Shown here: positions 1 through 7,525 of the stretch, in pieces
How positions within the stretch are numbered: position 1 is the stretch's first letter
Layout: every line of letters begins with the position of its first letter
Origin: Ruminococcus sp.
GTDB taxonomy: Bacteria > Bacillota > Clostridia > Oscillospirales > Acutalibacteraceae
Direction: 5' to 3'
DNA: 52,869 nt
NCBI GenBank assembly: GCA_022510955.1
Contig: JAFLSM010000001.1
Coordinates: 26,154-79,022, forward strand
The notes under the pieces: generated by a model
The model's input: only the letters and a program-made list of their open reading frames with translations
Database searches by the model: none
Told to the model about the DNA's origin: nothing
Translations under genes and position numbers: made by a program

Positions 1-2485
1 TTTGACAGCCAGGCACTTCAGTCCAAGAACCATTGCCTACTTGATAATGAATATAGGGGGTGTCATATCCTTTGTAGTAAATTGTAACTGTATTATCCTT
101 CTTTTCTGTAACAGTGTAGTCAACAGTTTTTAAGGCAAGAATTCTATCGTTGAATTTAATTGTTAGATTAATTTTATAATCACCAGTTTCTGTTGGAGTC
201 CAACTAGCTGTTTTATCAGAATTTGTTGTTAGAACATTTTTTAAACCATCTTTAGTTACTGAATAAATATAATTGCTTGGAGTAATCACTGAAGCTTCGT
301 TTATAACATCAGCACTGATTATTATTGTATCACCAACTGAAGCCGTTGCCTTATCTGTATTAACATCTAATACAGCTGTTTGATTAATATTAAACGAACT
401 TGATTCTGTTACTGTATTGCCTAGTGCATCACTTGCAGTTACTTTCATTATATAAGGACCTGTTTCCGAAAACTGTATTGAAGACGTGTTGCTGTTTGAG
501 AAATCAGAAATTGTAATCTCTTGGCCATATCTCCAATATGAGAATTTGTACTGGTAAGGTGCTTTACCACCATCGGCTAAAGCACTCATTGTAACAATTT
601 CATAGTTACCTGAAGCACCTTTGATTGGACTCACATTAAAGGAAGAAATTTGTAAATCTTCAACTGCAGGGCTGTATTTACTAATTTGACCATTACTAAA
701 ACTGTATGTACCTTCATAAAAACGATAGTTTTGTCCATTGTTATTGTCCCAGTTGCCATAGATGTCGTTGAAACAAACATTTGCATAATTTCCAGAAGTT
801 AAGTAAATAGTGTATTTATATGGGATATTATCTATACTATAGTTAGATAACAAATTAACACCAGGCACTTCAGTCCAAGAACCATTGCCTACTTGATAAT
901 GAATATTAGGGGAAGAATTAAAACCACTATAATAAATTGTTATCTTTGCAGTATTTGGCTCCGTTTCAAAGGTTCTTGATGCTCCATTAAGGGTAAATCC
1001 ATTGCCTGAATAGAGGGAATAAACTGTCTCAGAATTATTTCTAATAATTTTTACATTTTTAATAATACAAGAATAACCATCCTTAGTAGTATCATAAAAA
1101 TCAACAGCCCAAAGATAATTATTAAAATTATCATCATTTAATTCAGCAACTACATTATCTAAATTAAAACACATTGTGCCATCGTTTGCAGTTGTTGTAC
1201 CATCATATGAATATGAACCAACATAGGTATTTCTAATTTCATATGGGCAGACTTTTTTCGAGTACTGCTTACCAGTTAACTTATTAACAGCAGTAACAAT
1301 TATTGGAGTCTGATTTCTCCTTGCGGAATTAATTTTGTATACAAGAGTATAGTTAGAATCACTGTCATGAGGCTCAACGTTTATTCTATAAACATTAGTA
1401 ATTATTGCTCTACGGCTTGAGTTATCAACACCAGAAACTGCAGAAATTTCATTAATAGCATCATATGATACCCAAATAAATCCATTGTTTCCTCTTATCC
1501 AATCAGTACCCCATGAATTAGCAACTTTAAATGCACCCATTTCACCAGAATCAACTTTGCCGTTACCGTTAATATCAGCCCAAATATTATCATTGTATCC
1601 GACAAGAGTCATTCTGTGACCGCTACCCAATTTTTTATTATTAGAAACAGCAATATATTCACCAGCATACTTATTACTTTCGGGTGTAGTACTATTACTG
1701 CAAATTTGTTTATATTCCCAATTTTGTCCAACATTAGGGTCATCTGTACTAAACGAAAGAACTTCTCCATTACTTAGAGCAGCCTTTAATATATCAAGCT
1801 CGCTGTCTGTTGGAGATGTGATTTGGGTTCGAGGAATTTCTAAATATTCATAATTCTTAATACGATAGTCAGTAGATTTTTTCCATAAATTCTCTGTCGG
1901 CGACCATGTAAGATAATCTTCTGTGTTGTCGCAATCAGCGTAAGTTACATTTCCTTGTTCCTTCATTATATCAAATCCATCACTAGCAAATGTACCTTGA
2001 TTTCTTCCACTGTTTATGAAATTGTATGTCCACAAAGGATTAAAGGTATTTTCGGGGGTAGTTACACGACCCATAGCTTTGTTCATAGTATATGTGAACT
2101 GATAATATGTTTGCGCCCAACATACACAAGAACCAATTGACCCCTGATTTCCTATTGCAGGAAAATAAACGCTTTCACTGTTATCTACTGATGAAGGAAA
2201 AGCTGTGTATGCTTTTACCATATCTCCCGAACTTTTATTTTCTTTTTCTACAGATTTATAGTATTCTTCAACAGAATTAATTACATTGTCACCATATAAT
2301 GTGTTTTTAGTAAGGTCACCCGTTGTATAAACCTTATCACCGTTATGATGATTGTTTAAATCCGTTACTGCTATGCTAAAGTTATTATCATTTGTTGCTG
2401 CGCCTGCCGTTAGTGACGGTAAAGCTGATGTCAGCATTAAACTAGCTAAAACTAAAGCACTAGCTTTTTTCAATTGTTTCTTCAT
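1..2485 (-). CDS. Secreted papain-like (C1) cysteine protease with CBM25-type starch-binding modules, 3' end cut off
   Basis: I translated this frame by hand from ATG at 2485 (SD GGAGG) and it stays open to the window edge, 828 codons so far. Residues 1-29 are a signal peptide (Lys-rich start, hydrophobic core, ending near AGA-A). The C1 catalytic set is visible: NQG then C-W with nucleophile Cys122, GHRMTLVGY with His290, and ANSWG with Asn323. Between His and Asn is a calcium-loop-like DINGNGKVD segment. After about residue 500 comes a CBM25-like module (IHYQVGNGSWTEVPG, later WDNNNGQNY), then an Ig/triple-tyrosine-like stretch (about 610-800), then a second CBM25 copy that begins at about 805 and is cut. 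Role inferred: extracellular protease held on starch or near a starch-degrading complex. A C-terminal dockerin may lie outside the window. Confidence 0.85.
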   Translation of the reverse strand, partial: MKKQLKKASALVLASLMLTSALPSLTAGAATNDNNFSIAVTDLNNHHNGDKVYTTGDLTKNTLYGDNVINSVEEYYKSVEKENKSSGDMVKAYTAFPSSVDNSESVYFPAIGNQGSIGSCVCWAQTYYQFTYTMNKAMGRVTTPENTFNPLWTYNFINSGRNQGTFASDGFDIMKEQGNVTYADCDNTEDYLTWSPTENLWKKSTDYRIKNYEYLEIPRTQITSPTDSELDILKAALSNGEVLSFSTDDPNVGQNWEYKQICSNSTTPESNKYAGEYIAVSNNKKLGSGHRMTLVGYNDNIWADINGNGKVDSGEMGAFKVANSWGTDWIRGNNGFIWVSYDAINEISAVSGVDNSSRRAIITNVYRINVEPHDSDSNYTLVYKINSARRNQTPIIVTAVNKLTGKQYSKKVCPYEIRNTYVGSYSYDGTTTANDGTMCFNLDNVVAELNDDNFNNYLWAVDFYDTTKDGYSCIIKNVKIIRNNSETVYSLYSGNGFTLNGASRTFETEPNTAKITIYYSGFNSSPNIHYQVGNGSWTEVPGVNLLSNYSIDNIPYKYTIYLTSGNYANVCFNDIYGNWDNNNGQNYRFYEGTYSFSNGQISKYSPAVEDLQISSFNVSPIKGASGNYEIVTMSALADGGKAPYQYKFSYWRYGQEITISDFSNSNTSSIQFSETGPYIMKVTASDALGNTVTESSSFNINQTAVLDVNTDKATASVGDTIIISADVINEASVITPSNYIYSVTKDGLKNVLTTNSDKTASWTPTETGDYKINLTIKFNDRILALKTVDYTVTEKKDNTVTIYYKGYDTPYIHYQVGNGSWTEVPGCQ
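9..54. repeat. Exact 46-bp direct repeat, copy 1 (CBM25 core)
   Basis: This 46-base stretch, beginning CCAGGCACTT, is identical to 861-906. Both copies encode the IHYQVGNGSWTEVPG core of the starch-binding modules on the minus strand. The flanks differ, so only the ligand-site core is fully identical. Confidence 0.9.
861..906. repeat. Exact 46-bp direct repeat, copy 2 (CBM25 core)
   Basis: Second copy of the identical 46 bases at 9-54, lying in the complete CBM25-like module of the protease. It suggests recent module duplication or gene conversion within the gene. Confidence 0.9.
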
Positions 2486-2748
2486 TGTTTACCTCCGTTT
2501 TTATATATTATTTATAAACTTAATTACTATACTAAAACTTTTTATGTATAAGTAATTAGTCTAACAACAATTAAAATTTCTTGATTTATATAAATACTAA
2601 CTTAAATAGCTATTTTTAACTATATAATTTAGTTATATTATATCACGCATATAAATTGTTTTCAACATATTTTTAAAAAATATAAAATATTTCTACAAAA
2701 TTAGCACATAAATAAAACAGTTGAATTGACTTCTTAACTATAATCCTG

Positions 2749-2763
2749 TGGACAAATTGTCCA
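2749..2763. repeat. 15-base palindrome TGGACAA-a-TTGTCCA
   Basis: Perfect inverted repeat of seven bases around one centre base. The same palindrome in extended form lies at 3804-3824; the two bracket the Fic gene. Each sits just beyond a terminator hairpin. Confidence 0.8.
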
Positions 2764-2774
2764 TTACGCAAAAA

Positions 2775-2802
2775 CTCCCTCACAGGCAAACCTGCAAGGG
2801 AG
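2775..2802 (-). terminator. Intrinsic terminator of the Fic gene
   Basis: Stem CTCCCT/AGGGAG with inner CAGG/CCTG. On the minus strand it is followed by TTTTTGC. It begins 11 bases after the Fic stop codon. Confidence 0.75.
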
Positions 2803-2812
2803 CTTACTTATA

Positions 2813-3745
2813 CTATTTTTTTCTATTCTGTTGTGCTCTGAAGCTTCTTAAAGTTTCTTCCACTTTTTGTTTATCATCAGTACTAAATCTAATGACATTG
2901 AGTTTGTCACTTTCAATTTTGCCGTCAAACTTTATATTATTACTTATAAGGTAATCCGCTTCATCTTTTGTTACTCTATCATAAGAATAGTCGTCATTTA
3001 GTGTGCGCCTACTATGAGGCTTTTTTGTCCATGTCTTAACGGTCTGTTCTTTTATAAATTTTATAAATCCGTCCAAATTATCCGTTTTATCAAATACAGC
3101 TAAAGCCATATAATATGTTTCTTTATCTTCGGAATAAATTATTGTTGGTGGATAGTTATGTGTAATAAGATAATAATTCATAAGAGTTCTGCCCAATCTA
3201 CCATTTCCATCAGCAAAAGGATGTATACTTTCAAAAGACAAATGGAAGTACGCAGCAACCGTCAAAGGGTCTTTTCCTTCATACGAATTCATCTCACTCA
3301 GTATAAATTGGAGTTCTTCTTCAACTTCTTCCGGTAGAACACCAACATCATCTCCGACAACAAACAGATGCTTTTTGAATTCTCCAGGTCTTTCTCCCTT
3401 ATTATATTTTGACTTGTCATAACATCCCTTCATAAGCTTCTTATGGGTTTGTTTAATCAAGTCAATAGTAATAGGTTCTTTATTAATTATCTTTTCTCTC
3501 AAAAACTCGTAGCAGTCTTTTTGGTTTTGAATTTCAAACAGTGTTCTCAAATCACCTGTATATGACGTCACTGAGTCGTTTTCAAATACCTCTCTTGTGT
3601 CATGGTAAGTGGTGTTAGGATTTTCAATATGATTACTGTTATAGGCAAATAAGACTCTAAAATTATCAAGGTACACATCTAAATCATCTACCGTGTTAAT
3701 TTTATAGTCTTGCCAATTTTTTAAAACCTCATTATATTCGTTCAT
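2813..3745 (-). CDS. Fic-domain protein (AMPylase-type), class II with N-terminal inhibitory motif
   Basis: 310 residues. The Fic core motif HPFADGNGRLGR is complete (consensus HPFxDGNGRxxR), so the catalytic His and the phosphate-binding loop are intact. Near the N-terminus, SNHIEN fits the inhibitory (S/T)xxxE(G/N) motif, which places it among self-inhibited class II Fic proteins. Known biochemistry of the family is transfer of AMP or another nucleotide moiety to a hydroxyl side chain of a target protein; the target cannot be read here. The C-terminus is basic. It has its own terminator and is preceded by a palindrome, next to an Mrr-like nuclease gene on the same strand, a plausible defence or stress pair. 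Confidence 0.88.
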   Translation of the reverse strand: MNEYNEVLKNWQDYKINTVDDLDVYLDNFRVLFAYNSNHIENPNTTYHDTREVFENDSVTSYTGDLRTLFEIQNQKDCYEFLREKIINKEPITIDLIKQTHKKLMKGCYDKSKYNKGERPGEFKKHLFVVGDDVGVLPEEVEEELQFILSEMNSYEGKDPLTVAAYFHLSFESIHPFADGNGRLGRTLMNYYLITHNYPPTIIYSEDKETYYMALAVFDKTDNLDGFIKFIKEQTVKTWTKKPHSRRTLNDDYSYDRVTKDEADYLISNNIKFDGKIESDKLNVIRFSTDDKQKVEETLRSFRAQQNRKK

Positions 3746-3803
3746 AATATCACCAAAACTATTATATCATACTTTTTCTATCCTGAAACATCAATTTTTA
3801 TAA

Positions 3804-3824
3804 TAGTGGACAATTTGTCCACTA
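3804..3824. repeat. 21-base palindrome TAGTGGACAA-t-TTGTCCACTA
   Basis: Perfect inverted repeat of ten bases per arm. Its core matches 2749-2763. It lies 59 bases upstream of the Fic start, so it could be an operator, or the tail of a repeated terminator element since it again follows a hairpin. Confidence 0.85.
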
Positions 3825-3830
3825 AGAAGA

Positions 3831-3864
3831 ATCCTCCTCACAGGTGAATTCCTATGAGGAGGAT
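3831..3864. terminator. Terminator hairpin downstream of the Mrr-like gene
   Basis: Stem ATCCTCCTCA/TGAGGAGGAT with an inner CAGG/CCT. Followed on the plus strand by seven T and on the minus strand by TCTTCTT. It shares CTCACAGG with the hairpin at 2775-2802. Confidence 0.75.
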
Positions 3865-3877
3865 TTTTTTCAATTCA

Positions 3878-4540
3878 TTATAATTTTTTCTTTCTATAAT
3901 TGCAATAAGGGTAGGAAGTACAGCCATAAAAATCGCCATATGAATGACATAAACACATATGCTTATTACAATTCGGGCACTTTTCCAGTCCATCAACTGA
4001 CATATATGCCGCAGCAATCAACTCTGGCAATACCTGCGCAATCAAAATATAAAGCTTTTCTAAATCAATAATTTCAAAATTATTCTTTTCTAATATTTTT
4101 ATTGCATTTTCTGTAAAATATGTATTAGTAATGAATACCTTGTTCTTTACATCATTTAATTTATTTGTATATTTGTAAACATCATCTTCTTTTATAAAAT
4201 CATTTTTGTCAATTATGTTATTTTTCGTTTTTCTTCCCTTAATTTGTATAAAAAACACATTTTGCTCTTTACTTAATATTAAATCTGAGCCATTGTCATA
4301 TTTATCTGTACCTTCATTATAGTAACCTCCAAACTTAAAAACTTTACGTATAAAATTTTCAAACCGTATGTCAGTAAGTTGATGAAGATTTTTAAAATCA
4401 TTTACAAGCCCAAAATTTTTTGAAATATCCTTTTTCTGTTGAAAAAGCTTAGCGTTTTTAGCATTTTCAGACTTTTCCAACTTATCTTCTAAATCCCGTA
4501 TTGTCTGCTTGTATTTTTTAATTCTTCCGAATAAATTCAT
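3878..4540 (-). CDS. Mrr-like restriction endonuclease-fold protein with C-terminal topoisomerase-type zinc finger
   Basis: 220 residues. Residues 1-45 are charged and helical (probable coiled coil). Residues 60-165 look like the Mrr catalytic domain: FENFIRKVF, a GSD-L motif and Q-I-K (the PD-(D/E)xK pattern with a QxK variant). The C-terminus has a zinc finger, CPNC...C, then a C-x5-YPYC-like end, resembling the topoisomerase I C4 finger. The family cuts DNA, often modified DNA. Mrr plus zinc finger is a common stand-alone architecture, and the Fic neighbour supports a defence-type locus. DNA specificity cannot be read. Confidence 0.8.
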   Translation of the reverse strand: MNLFGRIKKYKQTIRDLEDKLEKSENAKNAKLFQQKKDISKNFGLVNDFKNLHQLTDIRFENFIRKVFKFGGYYNEGTDKYDNGSDLILSKEQNVFFIQIKGRKTKNNIIDKNDFIKEDDVYKYTNKLNDVKNKVFITNTYFTENAIKILEKNNFEIIDLEKLYILIAQVLPELIAAAYMSVDGLEKCPNCNKHMCLCHSYGDFYGCTSYPYCNYRKKKL

Positions 4541-4615
4541 AGACTATCTCCTGTGCAGAAAGACACATATATTTATAATTTTTCACTAATATCCCTAAAA
4601 AAAAAGACAACTTGC

Positions 4616-4644
4616 TTGACAATAAATGTAAGAAGTTGTATAAT
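4616..4644 (+). promoter_or_regulatory. Perfect sigma-A promoter for a non-coding transcript
   Basis: TTGACA at 4616-4621, 17-base spacer, TATAAT at 4639-4644. Expected start is near 4651. No coding frame follows, so it most likely drives the RNA at 4651-4843. Confidence 0.85.
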
Positions 4645-4650
4645 AGTTAT

Positions 4651-4843
4651 AAGATAGTATTAAGTTAATACTTATCCTTAGTCAGCAGGCTGTTTGCAGA
4701 CAACCTACTGACCCACAAAAGAGTAGTTACGATACTCGATTGCGTTAAGGCTTAATAGTGTAAATATACACTAAATAAGTATTTTTGTCAATCACCCTGT
4801 GTCTAAACTACTTTTGCGTGGTCGGATACAGGTTTTCTTTTTT
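4651..4843 (+). ncRNA. Candidate structured small RNA with intrinsic terminator, family unassigned
   Basis: About 190 bases. Helices I can pair: AATACTTAT 4667-4675 with ATAAGTATT 4775-4783; GTCAG...CTGAC hairpin 4681-4711; TAGTGTA/TACACTA 4756-4773 with a four-base loop; terminator stem CCTGTGTC 4796-4803 with GATACAGG 4825-4832, followed by TTTTCTTTTTT. The terminator loop (AACTACTTTTGCGTGG) can also pair with CCACAAAAG..TAGTT at 4713-4728, giving either a pseudoknot or an alternative antiterminator. No ORF follows, so a trans-acting RNA (6S-like or a clostridial family such as raiA) is more likely than a riboswitch. I could not match conserved 6S, tmRNA, SRP or RNase P motifs. Confidence 0.6.
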
Positions 4844-4874
4844 CTGTCTTAAAAATAACAATTTAATAATGTAG

Positions 4875-5070
4875 GACAGATGAAGATACGAAGTCAGATC
4901 CCGGATACGATAAACTCTAATAAAGAACAATTATCGTAAATCTAAGAGTGCGGTACTCCGATTAAATGCGCCATGACCTTCAGTGCGTTAGCAACTGAAT
5001 CGAGCGAGCCAACACTTGTGGAAGAAGTGTTGATACCTGATTGTAAGAATAACTGTGAAGATATTCTGTC
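4875..5070 (+). ncRNA. Second candidate structured RNA, family unassigned
   Basis: A closed domain by GACAGA (4875-4880) with TCTGTC (5065-5070) holding four hairpins: ACGATAA/TTATCGT 4897-4937, GAGT/ACTC 4946-4958, TTCAGT/ACTGAA 4979-4999 and CAACACTT/AAGTGTTG 5010-5032. No good promoter or T-tract of its own is visible; it may be read through from 4651 or be a remnant of a larger RNA. The density of stable stems is well above that of other intergenic regions here. Strand is inferred from the neighbouring promoter. Confidence 0.4.
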
Positions 5071-5202
5071 AAGATACGCATGTACAATGGGCAACTGTTA
5101 GAGACGGTATATATATCTAGATATATACTCAGACCATTGCCAACAGCAAGGAAAATAATCTGTATAATCTACATCATTTTATCTAAAAACTCACAGCCGA
5201 GC

Positions 5203-5231
5203 GATTTAAACAGCTTTTGGCTGCTTAAATC
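5203..5231 (-). terminator. Stem-loop downstream of tRNA-Arg
   Basis: GATTTAAACAGC pairs with GCTGCTTAAATC with one mismatch, loop TTTTG. It starts 13 bases past the tRNA 3' end on the minus strand. T-rich sequence comes only about 20 bases later, so it may be a processing or termination stem. Confidence 0.55.
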
Positions 5232-5243
5232 ACTTTACTGTAT

Positions 5244-5320
5244 TGGCGCGCCAGAAGGGACTCGAACCCCTGACCTTTTGATTCGTAGTCAAACACTCTA
5301 TCCAGCTGAGCTACTGGCGC
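5244..5320 (-). tRNA. tRNA-Arg (anticodon ACG), CCA encoded
   Basis: Reading the minus strand from 5320: acceptor GCGCCAG pairs with CTGGCGC, then discriminator G and genomic CCA at 5246-5244. The anticodon arm is TTTGA-CTACGAA-TCAAA, giving anticodon ACG (Arg, CGU family, normally A34 to inosine). The T arm has GGTTCGAGTCC. It is a complete cloverleaf of 77 bases including CCA. Confidence 0.95.
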
Positions 5321-5386
5321 ATATACGGCTGTTATTCAGCCGCAAGAAGTATATTACCATACTTTAAAGCAAATTGCAAGTGTTTT

Positions 5387-6796
5387 TTAAAAATTTGTAT
5401 CAAAAAAAACAGAAAAAGCTCTATAAGCCATATAAACATCAGTTTTTGACACAATTTCAAAAGGTGCGTGCATAGAAAGAACCGGCACACCAAGGTCAAC
5501 AACATCAACATTCATATTTGCAACATATTTAGCGATTGTTCCGCCGCCGCCGCCGTCAACTTTGCCAAGCTCGCCGACCTGCCAAAGAATATCATTTTTC
5601 TCAAGCATAGTACGAACTCTGCCCATAAACTCGGCTGATGCCTCGGAAGTATCATATTTTCCACCGTGACCTGTGTATTTTGAAATTACTACACCATTGT
5701 TAAGATATGAGCTGTTCTTTGGCTCATATGCTGATGCATAAGTCGGATCAAATGCAGCATTTACATCAGCAGAAAGACATGTGCTTTTTGAAAGTGCTCT
5801 GTATCCCTCAACACCGTCCTGATTTGCAAGGTCATAAATAAAGTAACGCAAAAAGTCACTCTGCATACCTGTGTTTCCGTCACTGCCTGTTTCTTCCTTA
5901 TCAGTAAGATAAGTAATGCAGGTTTGCTCCGGCATCTGAGTATTGATAGCGGCCATAACAGCAGGATATGCACAAACCTTATCATCGTGACCGTAGCCGC
6001 CTATCATACTTGCATCAAAACCAACATCCTTTGACTTAAATGTAGGTACAAGGCACAATTCTGCTGAAAGAAAATCACCTTCAACAATACCATATTTTTT
6101 ATTCAGGATAGACATTACATTCAGCTTTACCAAATCGCTTTCTTCATCCTCAGTGTCAAACGGACGAGAACCGACAAGCACATTAAGATCCTCACCTGCA
6201 ATAGCCTTTGCCATTGGCTTTGTAACCTGCTCCTGTGCAAGATGCGGAAGAATATCTGTAATGCAAAGACAGGATTCATCCTCTGAGTCTCCCCAATTAA
6301 TATCTACTCTTGTACCATCAATTTTTACAACAGAACCGTGAAGTGAAAGCGGAAGCGTAGTCCACTGATACTTTTTCAGTCCGCCATAATAATGAGTTTT
6401 GAAAAGTGCAAGATTGTTCGCCTCATAAAGCGGATTAGGTTTTAAATCAATTCTTGGAGAATCAATATGAGCTATAGCGAGTTTTGCACCGTTCTTGACG
6501 CCGTTTTTACCGATTACTGCCAAAGCAATCGCCTTGTCACGGTTGATATAATAAACCTTATCACCCGGATTGTACTGGGCATCAGCATCATACTCAACAA
6601 AGCCCTCCTTCTTTACAAGTTCAACTGTATAACGAACAGCCTCACGCTCAATCGGAGAATTGTCAAGAAATTTCTTGTAGCCAACACAAAATTCATCTGC
6701 TTTAGCAATTTCTTCCTTTGACAAAGCCTTAACACCCTTTGGCTCTGTCATCATAATCTGTTCTTTAAGCTCGGCTGTTTTGGTTTTATCTGCCAT
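5387..6796 (-). CDS. M18-family aminopeptidase
   Basis: 469 residues, the normal length for bacterial M18 aminopeptidase 1. Metal and catalytic motifs are in order: AHIDSPR (His), GGYGHDDKV (Asp), DKEETGSDG (Glu pair), SADVNAAFDP (Asp) and LSMHAPFE (His). The enzyme is a cytosolic di-zinc, TET-forming exopeptidase that removes N-terminal residues in peptide turnover. There is no signal peptide. It has a single-gene layout between tRNA-Arg and the transglycosylase. Confidence 0.93.
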   Translation of the reverse strand: MADKTKTAELKEQIMMTEPKGVKALSKEEIAKADEFCVGYKKFLDNSPIEREAVRYTVELVKKEGFVEYDADAQYNPGDKVYYINRDKAIALAVIGKNGVKNGAKLAIAHIDSPRIDLKPNPLYEANNLALFKTHYYGGLKKYQWTTLPLSLHGSVVKIDGTRVDINWGDSEDESCLCITDILPHLAQEQVTKPMAKAIAGEDLNVLVGSRPFDTEDEESDLVKLNVMSILNKKYGIVEGDFLSAELCLVPTFKSKDVGFDASMIGGYGHDDKVCAYPAVMAAINTQMPEQTCITYLTDKEETGSDGNTGMQSDFLRYFIYDLANQDGVEGYRALSKSTCLSADVNAAFDPTYASAYEPKNSSYLNNGVVISKYTGHGGKYDTSEASAEFMGRVRTMLEKNDILWQVGELGKVDGGGGGTIAKYVANMNVDVVDLGVPVLSMHAPFEIVSKTDVYMAYRAFSVFFDTNF

Positions 6797-6853
6797 TATA
6801 TATCTTTCCTTTCTTTTTAAATACTAATATACACATTAATATTATTGGTAAAA

Positions 6854-7525
6854 TCAAGAGAAATATAATTTTTCATACATTTCTTTTGCACTTTGCACTT
6901 TAGCTACATAATTATTAGTTTCAGGATACGGAATATCGTCAAGAGTTTCTCCGTCTGAGCTGTACTGAGGATTTGCAAGCCAATCGCTTACTACGAATCC
7001 TGCATTGTACGCCGCAACAGCACACTGCTCGTTGCCGTAATAATCATAAAAATATTTTAACAAATAGCATCCGTAGTCAATACAAATCTCAGGATCAAAA
7101 AGTGCATCTGCTTCGTACTTGCCATTTTCACCTCTAAGTTCTTGCAGCCATTCAAATGATGACGGCATAACCTGCATAATTCCGTATGCACCTGCACTTG
7201 ACTGGGTATCAGGATTAAAGTTGCTCTCAGTTCGGATAACACTGTATATGATTGAAGGTTCAAGATCGTAATTCGCTGCTGCCTTTTCTACATATTCGGA
7301 ATAATCGGTAGGATAGTTAAGTTTTTCAAGATTATTTTTAGTTTCCTCGTTAAAGTGCCCCAACATAAAAACGATTGCTCCTGCAAAAATTGCAAGCACC
7401 AAAATCCACAGTATAAAGTTTTTAAAAATACCGCTTTTTTCTTTGCGTGCGTATTTATAATTACGATTATTTCGAGGATTTCTAGAGTTTTGATAATTAC
7501 GAACATTTTTAACAGGTTTTGCCAT
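6854..7525 (-). CDS. Membrane-anchored lytic transglycosylase (SLT domain)
   Basis: 223 residues. A basic, Asn/Arg-rich cytoplasmic N-terminus (1-33) precedes one membrane segment (about 34-55). The rest is an SLT/GH23 domain: IRTESNFNPDTQSSAGAYGIMQVMPSSF carries the catalytic Glu of the ES motif and GIMQ, and AVAAYNAG is the C-terminal signature. It cleaves peptidoglycan glycan strands with formation of 1,6-anhydro ends. The ATG follows the coaE stop directly (TGA then ATG) with SD GAGGTG inside coaE, so the two are coupled. Confidence 0.9.
   Translation of the reverse strand: MAKPVKNVRNYQNSRNPRNNRNYKYARKEKSGIFKNFILWILVLAIFAGAIVFMLGHFNEETKNNLEKLNYPTDYSEYVEKAAANYDLEPSIIYSVIRTESNFNPDTQSSAGAYGIMQVMPSSFEWLQELRGENGKYEADALFDPEICIDYGCYLLKYFYDYYGNEQCAVAAYNAGFVVSDWLANPQYSSDGETLDDIPYPETNNYVAKVQSAKEMYEKLYFS

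Larger units (their letters stand above)
2486..2812. other. AT-rich intergenic region, 327 bases
   Basis: Upstream region of the protease (minus) and downstream region of the Fic gene (minus). It contains the SD of the protease at about 2491-2497, a palindrome (2749-2763) and the Fic terminator (2775-2802). I found no convincing full promoter; a weak TATAGT-like -10 lies about 45 bases upstream of the start codon. The short plus-strand reading frames here have no coding signature. Confidence 0.6.
4541..5243. other. 703-base gene-free stretch with a perfect promoter and structured RNA candidates
   Basis: Between the Mrr-like gene (minus, starts 4540) and tRNA-Arg (minus). It contains a consensus promoter (4616-4644), a terminated structured RNA candidate (4651-4843), a second highly folded segment (4875-5070), an AT-rich inverted repeat (about 5087-5151) and a tRNA terminator-like stem (5203-5231). 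I see no protein-coding frame with an SD in it. Confidence 0.7.

Noticed and set aside
4640..5160. tmRNA, RNase P, SRP RNA, T-box or group II intron
   Set aside because: None of their conserved motifs (tag frame and TPsiC arm, GAGGAAAGTCC, GGAAG loop, GGGTGGNACCGCG, domain V) could be found.
5080..5367. 95-codon plus-strand frame with a GAPEGTRTPDLLIRS-type peptide
   Set aside because: This peptide is the well-known false translation of the reverse strand of a tRNA gene; the real feature is tRNA-Arg.
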